Shown: positions 8,831 through 15,450 of the stretch, piece after piece
Layout of the letters: the number at the start of each line of letters is the position of its first letter
Position numbering within the stretch: position 1 is the first letter of the stretch
NCBI GenBank assembly: GCA_021325175.1
Contig: JAJPHS010000051.1
Location: forward strand, 1-33,362
Source of the DNA: Terriglobia bacterium
GTDB taxonomy: Bacteria; Acidobacteriota; Terriglobia; Bryobacterales; Bryobacteraceae
DNA length: 33,362 nucleotides
Direction of reading: 5' to 3'
Program-made: the position numbers and the translations under genes
The notes under the pieces: generated by a model
What the model saw: the letters and a program-made list of their open reading frames with translations, nothing else
Database searches by the model: none
What the model was told of the DNA's origin: nothing

Positions 8831-9143
8831 CAAGCGTCTCCATCCTCCTCGATTGGCACGCCATACTCCAATTCTCGTTCTTTACGCGACACACCGGCGT
8901 TGGGCGGCCACCGTGCGGTTTCTGAACGCACCGCGTGCGGCTTTCGTACGTTCTGCCAAACGCGGGCGATTTCAGAACAAAACTGTGCAGCAGCCGGCCG
9001 CCGTAGCCGCGATCCAGCAAGGCATATAAAGGCTCCGGACGCGGAAGCCGCGCTGCACTCGCTTGCTGCCGAGGACGAGCAAATTGCGGTCCCGAGATTC
9101 GCTTTGGCTTTGACTATTGCTTACGCCTTGAAAAAGACCTTCG
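8831..9143. other. 313-nt divergent intergenic region with a repeated element
   Basis: This gap separates the minus-strand two-component operon from a plus-strand MFS gene and must hold promoters for both. I see no convincing gene. The only structure is a direct repeat, CGTGCGGTTTC at 8912-8922 and CGTGCGGCTTTC at 8934-8945, offset by 22 nt (two helical turns). Each copy lies in or next to a short palindrome (ACCGTGCGGT; GCACCGCGTGC). That spacing fits a protein binding two sites on one face of the DNA. No clear -35/-10 pair stands out. Confidence 0.4.
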
Positions 9144-10346
9144 ATGAACACAACACCTTCCCGGCGCAGTTTCTTCGGCTTGAACGCCGCGAATTTTCTT
9201 CAGGCCGAAATGGTCGGCGTAGTGATTCCCGTACTGAACGGCTTTCTGAGGACAGCCGGTTGGAGCTATGATGCGATCGGCGTGGCGACCGCCGCCGCGG
9301 GGCTCGGCACGCTGGCCTTTCAGGCGCTGGCCGGATGGCTCACCGATCGCTGGAAATGGCGCCGCGCTGCATTTTCCGCCGCGTCCGTCCTCACCGGAAT
9401 CTCCTTCGCCGCGATCCCGCGAATCCCGCGCACACACGTCTGGATCGATTCTTTGCTGTTCTTCTCCGGTGCCATTCAGAGCTTCTTCGGGCCGCTGCTT
9501 GGCGCATTGGCGCTCGGATTAGCGGGGCATCGCTTGCTCAACCGGACGATGGGCGCAAATCAGGGTTGGAATCACGCCGGCAACATCGCCGCTGCGTTGC
9601 TCGCAATGGGAGTCGTTTCCGTGCTCGGATTGAACGCCCTGTTTTACTCGGTCGGAGTGTTTTCTCTATTTGCAGCCGCGTCAATGCTCCTGATCCGCGC
9701 CCAGGATCTCGACGAGCAATTGGCTACCGGCCTGACGCGCGAAAGGCGCCAGCCGGTCCGGTGGACCGAACTGCTCGGCGACCCACGAGTGCTCTTTCTG
9801 TTTCTGGCCATCTTCGCCTTTCATCTCGCCAACGCCCCCATTCTGCCAACCGTGGCGCTCTATGTGAAGCATCTCGGTGGTTCCGACAAGCTGATGACCG
9901 CCACTGTCCTGACCGCCCAGCTCGTGATGGCGCCGGTCTCTCTCGCGGCGGGCAGGCTCTGTGACTCCGTCGGGCGAAAGCCTGTAATGGCCGCGGCATT
10001 CGTTGTTTTGCCGGTTCGCATTTTATCCTATTCCCTCGTCAGCAATCCCATGGCCGTGGTCTGGTTGCAGGGACTCGATGGAATCGGAGCGGGCATCTAC
10101 GGAGTCGCCGTCGTTGCGATGGCGGCAGATCTAACGCGCGGCAAGGGGCACTTCAATGCGTTGATTGGGCTCTTTGCTAGTGCAGTCGCAGTCGGAGGCG
10201 TCCTAGGCCCTTTGGCTTCAGGTCTGCTCGTCCAGAAATTCGGATTCCGCATCGCGTTCTACGGTTTCGCCCTCCTGGCGGCGGGCGGCGCGGCGCTCTT
10301 CCTGTTCTCTGTTCCTGAAACAAGGCCGGCAGACGCCGGCCAATGA
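9144..10346 (+). CDS. Major facilitator superfamily transporter (substrate unknown)
   Basis: A 400-residue inner-membrane protein with about 12 hydrophobic segments in two halves. The cytoplasmic loop motif of MFS carriers is visible in each half: GWLTDRWKWRR after helix 2 and GRLCDSVGRKP after helix 8. There is no large extra domain, and the length is normal. Nothing in the sequence points me to a substrate; efflux carriers and small-solute uptake carriers both look like this. Before the ATG there is only an A-rich stretch, not a clear ribosome site. It is transcribed away from the two-component operon and converges on a small secreted-protein gene, so no functional partner is evident. Confidence 0.87.
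   Translation: MNTTPSRRSFFGLNAANFLQAEMVGVVIPVLNGFLRTAGWSYDAIGVATAAAGLGTLAFQALAGWLTDRWKWRRAAFSAASVLTGISFAAIPRIPRTHVWIDSLLFFSGAIQSFFGPLLGALALGLAGHRLLNRTMGANQGWNHAGNIAAALLAMGVVSVLGLNALFYSVGVFSLFAAASMLLIRAQDLDEQLATGLTRERRQPVRWTELLGDPRVLFLFLAIFAFHLANAPILPTVALYVKHLGGSDKLMTATVLTAQLVMAPVSLAAGRLCDSVGRKPVMAAAFVVLPVRILSYSLVSNPMAVVWLQGLDGIGAGIYGVAVVAMAADLTRGKGHFNALIGLFASAVAVGGVLGPLASGLLVQKFGFRIAFYGFALLAAGGAALFLFSVPETRPADAGQ
10324..10341. terminator. Strong hairpin between convergent genes, possible terminator
   Basis: GGCCGGC-AGAC-GCCGGCC forms a perfect 7-bp G+C stem with a 4-nt loop at the 3' end of the MFS gene. For minus-strand transcripts arriving from the secreted-protein gene it is followed by a modestly U-rich TTGTTTC. 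In the plus direction there is no U-run. It may be a weak terminator or only an mRNA-stabilising structure. Confidence 0.4.
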
Positions 10347-10379
10347 AGAGTGAGTTTCGCAGCGCTGCGCCCCAACGCC

Positions 10380-10931
10380 TCAGGAGTGTTTCGCGCGGTA
10401 AATCTTGCGGCTCATCGCGTTCTGCTGGCGGTTCACCTGCTGCCGCTGCGCCTGGGTGAGATGGCCGCCGTTTTGCGCCCGATCGGAGCGCACTTCGCGA
10501 TTGATTCCCGCTTCTTTCGACTCCAGCCGCGCCGTTTGCGCCGCGTTCAGCTTGCCGGATTTGATGCCGTTGGCGATCCGGTCCTGCTGATTCTCGCGCC
10601 GCGCGTCCACTTCATTGTTGCCGGCGTGCTGCGTGGCCGAGTTGTGCTTATCGGCGTAAATCTGCCGGCTCATCTGGTTCTGCTGCCGATTGACCATCTG
10701 TTTTTCCTGAGCCGTCAGATGCCCGCCGTTCAGCGCTCGGTCGGTGCGAACCTCCTGATGGATGGCCGACTCTTTTTTCTCCAGGTTCGCGGTCTCTCCC
10801 GCCGTCAACTGGCCGGATGCGACACCCTGGGCGATCCGGTCCTGCTGATTTTCGTTGCGCTTTCCAACCTCGCTCGATTGCGAGAACGCCAAAACAGAAA
10901 ACGTAAATAATGTCGTGATGGTTTTTTTCAT
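10380..10931 (-). CDS. Small secreted protein with two tandem ~72-residue repeats
   Basis: A 183-residue product from the ATG at 10931, chosen because GGAGG precedes it by 10 nt and a signal peptide (about 1-18) starts there; the frame stays open further upstream without such signals. The mature protein is two tandem copies (about 25-96 and 111-182, offset 86). Each reads roughly R.ENQQDRIA.G..SG.L.A..TA.LE.KE..I..EVR.DRA.NGGHLT.......NRQQN.MSR.IY..KH. It is Gln/Asn/Arg-rich and probably helical. Similar proteins occur in several soil bacteria without a known role, and the DGK/NGG-type loop recalls EF-hand-like turns (inference). The two copies still share a 20-nt identical stretch, suggesting a fairly recent duplication. 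Confidence 0.82.
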   Translation of the reverse strand: MKKTITTLFTFSVLAFSQSSEVGKRNENQQDRIAQGVASGQLTAGETANLEKKESAIHQEVRTDRALNGGHLTAQEKQMVNRQQNQMSRQIYADKHNSATQHAGNNEVDARRENQQDRIANGIKSGKLNAAQTARLESKEAGINREVRSDRAQNGGHLTQAQRQQVNRQQNAMSRKIYRAKHS

Positions 10932-11048
10932 TTTTTCGAATCCTCCATTCGCCTCACAACTGCTCAAATGCCGCCGCGAGTAGAAAGTTGCTCCGCCGAT
11001 CGTTAATTGCGATTCATGGAAGGGCCGGCTTGTGCCACGCTGTAAGGC

Positions 11049-12323
11049 ATGACCGCGCCGGCCGCCGCCCCAAGCCGCCTGCTTTGGCCCGTGGTGCGGG
11101 TGGCCAGCGGAAATTTCCTGGAAATGTACGATTTTCAGGTGTTCGGGTATTACGCGGCCCCGATCGCGCGCTCGTTTTTTCCGGGCGGCAGCGAGTTCGC
11201 CGGATTGATGCTGTCGCTGGCGACCTTCGGCGCGGGATTCCTCATGCGGCCGCTCGGCGCGATTGCGCTCGGCGCCTATGTCGATCATCGCGGGCGGCGC
11301 GCGGGTTTGCTGCTGACGCTGTCGCTGATGGCGATCGGCACGTTCTCGATCGCCTGCACGCCTTCCTATGCCACGCTTGGAATTTTCGCGCCGCTGCTGG
11401 TACTCGCCGGGCGTCTGGTTCAGGGACTTTCGGCCGGAGTTGAAAACGGCGGCGTTTCAGTTTACTTATCCGAAATCGCGCCGCCCGGCCGGAAAGGATT
11501 TTTTGTCGCCTGGCAGACCGCGAGCCAACAGGTGGGCGTAATGTTCACGGCGGCCCTGGGCCTCGTGCTCGCGTCCAGGTTGAGCCCCGCCGAGATGAAC
11601 ACCTGGGGCTGGCGGATTCCTTTTCTGATTGGATGCGCCATCATCCCGCTTGTTTTTTTGCTGCGCCGCTCGCTTGAAGAGACGCCGGAATTTCAGCGCA
11701 AGCAGCCGCCGGCGACGCGCGAAATTTTGCGGACGCTCGCGGCGCATTGGACTCTGGTCGTTCGCGGCACGATGCTGACCGTGATGACCACCGTTTCCTT
11801 CTACATGATCACCGCGTACACGCCCACCTTCGGCAACGCCGTTCTGCACTTGGCGCCGCGCAACAACATGATCGTCACGCTGTGCGTCGGCGCCTCGAAT
11901 TTTTTCTGGATTCCGGTGGCCGGCGCGCTGTCGGATCGAATCGGCCGCCGTCCCATGTTGATTACCGTCACCGTCGCGGCGCTCATGACGGTTTATCCCG
12001 GCTTCCTCTGGCTCGCCGCCGCGCCCTCGTTTGCCCGGTTGATGGCGCTCGAGCTGTGGCTTTCGTTTCTGTTCGGCTGCTACAACGGCCCGATGATCGC
12101 GCTGCTGACCGAGATAATGCCGCCTGCGATCCGGACGGCCGGTTTTTCGCTGTCCTATAGCTGCGCGACCGCGTTTTTCGGCGGCTTCACGCCCGCAATT
12201 TCGACCTATTTGATCCAGGCGACCGGCAGCCGCGCGGTCCCGGGATTATGGCTATCCTTCGCCGCGGCCTGCGGCCTGATCGCCACCATCCTTACCCGGA
12301 ACTGCCCTCGAAACGCACATTAG
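11049..12323 (+). CDS. MFS transporter of the metabolite:H+ symporter (citrate/tricarballylate-like) type
   Basis: A 424-residue carrier with 12 predicted membrane helices. The N-terminus (SGNFLEMYDFQVFGYYA) is typical of the metabolite:H+ symporter family, which includes proton symporters for citrate, tricarballylate, alpha-ketoglutarate and proline/betaine. The cytoplasmic loop is GAYVDHRGRRAGL, and the second-half loop is GALSDRIGRRPML. The nearest type by eye is the citrate/tricarballylate group (CitA/TcuC-like), so a di- or tricarboxylate is the likely cargo, taken up with protons. The ribosome site is poor. The stop codon overlaps that of the convergent ACT-domain gene by 4 nt. No catabolic partner genes are adjacent. 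Confidence 0.88.
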   Translation: MTAPAAAPSRLLWPVVRVASGNFLEMYDFQVFGYYAAPIARSFFPGGSEFAGLMLSLATFGAGFLMRPLGAIALGAYVDHRGRRAGLLLTLSLMAIGTFSIACTPSYATLGIFAPLLVLAGRLVQGLSAGVENGGVSVYLSEIAPPGRKGFFVAWQTASQQVGVMFTAALGLVLASRLSPAEMNTWGWRIPFLIGCAIIPLVFLLRRSLEETPEFQRKQPPATREILRTLAAHWTLVVRGTMLTVMTTVSFYMITAYTPTFGNAVLHLAPRNNMIVTLCVGASNFFWIPVAGALSDRIGRRPMLITVTVAALMTVYPGFLWLAAAPSFARLMALELWLSFLFGCYNGPMIALLTEIMPPAIRTAGFSLSYSCATAFFGGFTPAISTYLIQATGSRAVPGLWLSFAAACGLIATILTRNCPRNAH

Positions 12324-12748
12324 CGCAAACACTTCAGAGCTTCCACGGCCCGCGCCGCCGCCAGATGATCGCCTTCCTTGAAGTAAATAATGTAGGCGTA
12401 GCCGCCGCAGCCGTCGGTCAGGCCGGTGGATGCGTAGATGCTCACGCCAGCGTTGATCAGCTCTTTTTGAATCTCGGCCAGCGCGCCCAGGCGATCGTCG
12501 CCCTGAACCATGCAGGCGTGCTGCGCAGGCGTCAGCGGCCAGTTCGACTTGCGCGCCAGATGCAGAAACGCCTCGGGGTGGTCCGGGAACAAGGTCAGCT
12601 CGACTCCATGGTCGCCGTATGGCACGGCGCTGAAGGCCACCAGGTTGATCTCCTCGCGCGCAAGCTGCGCCAGCAGCTCGTACGCCTTCCCCGGCTCATC
12701 CCGGATGCGCAGGTAAAAATAATCCATAATGCGAGCGGCGAGCGGCAT
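12320..12748 (-). CDS. Tandem ACT-domain protein
   Basis: A 142-residue cytosolic protein made of two ACT-like beta-alpha-beta-beta-alpha-beta units (about 5-70 and 77-138). The first reads YLRIRDEPGKAYELLAQLAR, with the DEPG turn typical of ligand-binding ACT domains. There is no attached catalytic domain, so it probably binds a small molecule such as an amino acid and regulates a partner, or acts as a stand-alone sensor. AGGAGG lies 6-7 nt before the ATG. It is divergent from the DUF305 gene and convergent with the symporter gene, so it seems to be a single-gene transcript. The partner and ligand are unknown. Confidence 0.78.
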   Translation of the reverse strand: MPLAARIMDYFYLRIRDEPGKAYELLAQLAREEINLVAFSAVPYGDHGVELTLFPDHPEAFLHLARKSNWPLTPAQHACMVQGDDRLGALAEIQKELINAGVSIYASTGLTDGCGGYAYIIYFKEGDHLAAARAVEALKCLR

Positions 12749-12790
12749 AGCGATTCCTCCTGAAGTTTACTGAATTCTCCGGCCGCCAGG

Positions 12791-12820
12791 TTGACAAGCG
12801 AAAAAATGCAAGCTTATATT
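12791..12820 (+). promoter_or_regulatory. Strong sigma-70-like promoter giving a probable leaderless mRNA
   Basis: TTGACA (12791-12796, perfect -35) is followed after 18 nt by TATATT (12815-12820, 5 of 6 to the -10 consensus). The ATG of the DUF305 gene begins at 12826, only 5 nt after the -10 box. The usual start point 6-8 nt downstream therefore falls on or inside the ATG. No Shine-Dalgarno sequence precedes that ATG. Confidence 0.7.
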
Positions 12821-12825
12821 GACGC

Positions 12826-13464
12826 ATGGTCTTTCGTTTGGGCATGATTTCGTTTTTCGCGGCCATTGCCTGCGCGCAGGTGATCGTGCAGCCTGGCGCG
12901 CCGGGGAAAGATTCGAAGATTCTTTCGCCGGCCAGCGTCCGCCTCGCCCCTCGCGAGCCTTCCGAGGCCGACGTCAAGTTCATGCAGGGAATGATTCACC
13001 ATCATTCCCAGGCGGTGGAAATGGTGGCGCTGATGCCGGGACGCGTGCACAGCAAAGCGCTGGCCAAGCTCGGCGAACGGATCCGCATCTCGCAAACCGA
13101 CGAAATCAAATTCATGCAGCAGTGGCTGGCCGACCGCGGCAAGGCGGTTCCCATGAAGCACGATATGTCGCACATGGATCACATGAGCGGGATGATGGAC
13201 ATGGACTCCATGCCGCCGATGCCGGGCATGCTCACGCCGGAACAGATGAAGGCCCTGGCCGCCGCGCATGGCGCGAGATTCGATGACCTTTTTCTCACCG
13301 GAATGATCCAGCATCACACCGGCGCGCTGACCATGGTGCAGGAGCTGTTCGCCGCCGGCGGGGCCGAGCAGGACAACCAGATTTTTGACTTCGCCACCGA
13401 CATCGAAAACACGCAGACCGCGGAAATCAATATTATGAAAAGCATGTTGAAGGAGAAAAAATGA
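12826..13464 (+). CDS. DUF305 (ferritin-like fold) exported protein with Met/His-rich linker
   Basis: A 212-residue exported protein with two DUF305 half-motifs: FMQGMIHHHSQAVEMV (about 52-67) and FLTGMIQHHTGALTMV (about 156-171). These are the His/Met pairs that mark this family, thought to bind metal (often copper-linked) in the periplasm. Between them is a Met/His/Asp-rich linker (about 110-135, MKHDMSHMDHM...), which strengthens the metal-binding idea. The N-terminus is a signal sequence; AIAC (Cys16) could be a lipobox or the ACA end of an ordinary signal. The start at 12826 sits on the predicted transcription start; an ATG at 12844 would leave a 16-18 nt leader but a shorter signal. It overlaps the LVIVD gene by 4 nt (ATGA), so the two are translationally coupled. 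Confidence 0.92.
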   Translation: MVFRLGMISFFAAIACAQVIVQPGAPGKDSKILSPASVRLAPREPSEADVKFMQGMIHHHSQAVEMVALMPGRVHSKALAKLGERIRISQTDEIKFMQQWLADRGKAVPMKHDMSHMDHMSGMMDMDSMPPMPGMLTPEQMKALAAAHGARFDDLFLTGMIQHHTGALTMVQELFAAGGAEQDNQIFDFATDIENTQTAEINIMKSMLKEKK

Positions 13465-15344
13465 GGCTCGTACTCGCGCTTTTGCCATTCGCGTATTGCT
13501 GGGGCCAGGCGGGCGGAAATCCCGCGCCGGTGAATCCGCGCCAGACCAACGATCCGCGCGCCGGGCTCAAGCCCGGAATTTTCGATGCGGGGGAGGCCAT
13601 TTTCGGGCTGGAAAAGCTCGCGTCGCTGCCGAAACCTTCGGGATTCGCCCCCGGCTCGGGCGGCGCGACGGAGCCCTTTCCGCCGCCGCAGGATCCCAAC
13701 GCCAAGAGCAACGGCGCGCCGCGAACGGTGCAATACGGCTCGGCCAATTCCGATCTCGCCTTCAGCGGCAATCACCTGTTTGTCGGAAATTACAACGGCA
13801 TCAATTTTTACGACATCGATAATCCGGCCAAAACCGCGCTGAAGACGTCGCTGGTATGCCCCGGCGGGCAGGGCGACGTTTCCGTTTACAAGAATCTGCT
13901 CTTCATGTCCGTCGAAGCGATGAATGGACGGCTGGATTGCGGAACGCAGGGCATCCCGCTGCCTGAAGGCTACAAGCCGCCGCCTCCTCCGCCGGCCAAG
14001 GAAGGCGAACCGCGGATTCCGCGCACACCGCCGCCCCCGAGTCCCGATCGATTTCGCGGCGTTCGCATTTTTGACATCAGCGACCTGGCGAATCCCAAGC
14101 AGGTCGCGGAGGTGCAAAGCTGCCGCGGCTCGCACACCCACACGCTGGTGATCGATCCCAAGGATCACGAGAACGTCTACGTTTATATTTCGGGCACCAG
14201 CCTGGTTCGCCAGTCCGAGGAGCTCGCAGGCTGTTCCGGCGGCGATCCTGCGGAGAATCCGAACACCGCTCTTTTCCGCATCGACATTATAAAGGTCCCG
14301 CTCGCCCACCCTGAACAGGCTAAGATCGTCAACAGCCCGCGGATCTTCACCGATCCGGTGACCGGCGCGATGAACGGCCTGTGGAAGGGCGGCAATCACG
14401 GCGAAGGCACGCAGACGACGTCGGGAACCGACAAATGCCACGATATTACGGTTTATTCGGCGATCGGCCTCGCCGCCGGCGCCTGTTCGGGTAACGGAAT
14501 TTTGCTGGACATCTCCGATCCGGTTCATCCGCGGCGCATCGACGCAGTGAGCGATCCGAACTACGCATTCTGGCACTCGGCGACGTTTAACAACGACGGC
14601 ACGAAAGTCGTCTTCACCGACGAATGGGGCGGCGGAACGCAGCCGCGCTGCCGCGCCACAGATCCGATGAACTGGGGCGCGGACGCGATCTTCACACTGA
14701 AGAACGGCAAGCTCACGCTGGCCTCGTATTATAAGATGCCGGCCCCGCAGGGCGACACGGAAAATTGCGTGGCGCACAACGGCTCCCTGATTCCGGTGCC
14801 CGGACGCGACATCGAAGTGCAGGCCTGGTATCAGGGCGGCCTTTCGGTGTTCGATTTTACCGATCCGGCGCATCCTTACGAAATCGCCTATTTCGATCGC
14901 GGCCCGCTTGATGCGGAAAAGCGCATTTTGGGCGGATATTGGTCCGTTTATTGGTACAACGGCTACATTTATGGCTCCGAAATCGCGCGCGGGGTCGATG
15001 TATTCCGGCTTACGCCGAGCAAATTTTTGACGCAAAACGAAATCGACGCGGCCAATCAGGTGCATTTCGATGAACTGAACGTCCAGAATCAGCCGAAATT
15101 TACATGGCCGAAAAACTTCGTGGTGGCGCGGGCCTACCTGGATCAGCTAGCGCGCGATAACGCGCTGCCGGCGACGCAGATCGCTTCGCTTCACGGCGCG
15201 ATCGAAAAGGCGGAGTCGTCGCACTCCTCCGCTCCGGTGAAGCCGCTGGCGGCAAGCCTGGAAAAAAGCGCCGGAAGCGCGAAAAATCCGGCTGACGCGG
15301 CGCGAATGAAGGCCCTGGCCGATATTTTCCACGCGGCAAGATAG
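13461..15344 (+). CDS. LVIVD-repeat beta-propeller exported protein
   Basis: A 627-residue exported protein with a short signal peptide (about 1-16). It carries several LVIVD-type repeats: INFYDIDNPAK, GVRIFDISDLANPKQVAEV, GILLDISDPVHPRRIDAV and GLSVFDFTDPAHPYEIAYFD, all consistent with a beta-propeller. A proline-rich loop (about 172-195) interrupts the blades, and the C-terminal 100 residues are helical. GGAG precedes the ATG by 6 nt. The ATG overlaps the stop of the DUF305 gene, a pairing I have seen in other bacteria, so the propeller may act with the metal-binding DUF305 protein in the periplasm. No enzymatic motif is visible. Family call is firm; the role is open. Confidence 0.9.
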   Translation: MRLVLALLPFAYCWGQAGGNPAPVNPRQTNDPRAGLKPGIFDAGEAIFGLEKLASLPKPSGFAPGSGGATEPFPPPQDPNAKSNGAPRTVQYGSANSDLAFSGNHLFVGNYNGINFYDIDNPAKTALKTSLVCPGGQGDVSVYKNLLFMSVEAMNGRLDCGTQGIPLPEGYKPPPPPPAKEGEPRIPRTPPPPSPDRFRGVRIFDISDLANPKQVAEVQSCRGSHTHTLVIDPKDHENVYVYISGTSLVRQSEELAGCSGGDPAENPNTALFRIDIIKVPLAHPEQAKIVNSPRIFTDPVTGAMNGLWKGGNHGEGTQTTSGTDKCHDITVYSAIGLAAGACSGNGILLDISDPVHPRRIDAVSDPNYAFWHSATFNNDGTKVVFTDEWGGGTQPRCRATDPMNWGADAIFTLKNGKLTLASYYKMPAPQGDTENCVAHNGSLIPVPGRDIEVQAWYQGGLSVFDFTDPAHPYEIAYFDRGPLDAEKRILGGYWSVYWYNGYIYGSEIARGVDVFRLTPSKFLTQNEIDAANQVHFDELNVQNQPKFTWPKNFVVARAYLDQLARDNALPATQIASLHGAIEKAESSHSSAPVKPLAASLEKSAGSAKNPADAARMKALADIFHAAR

Positions 15345-15450
15345 CCTGTCCGTTCCGAACACGACCCGTCCCGAAAGCGGACATCCGGCCGAGCGATTCG
15401 ATTGATAATACGCGCCGCGGTCTGGCGCGCCGCTTGCATTGTAGCGGCCA

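Noticed and set aside
9079..9093. Second -24/-12-like element (GG-N10-GC, minus strand) upstream of the two-component operon
   Set aside because: Three core mismatches and an implied leader of about 235 nt; too weak to call.
13314..15065. A 583-codon open frame antisense to the LVIVD gene, rich in Arg/His/Val/Gly
   Set aside because: Typical high-G+C shadow: no domain, biased composition, fully opposite a well-recognised gene.
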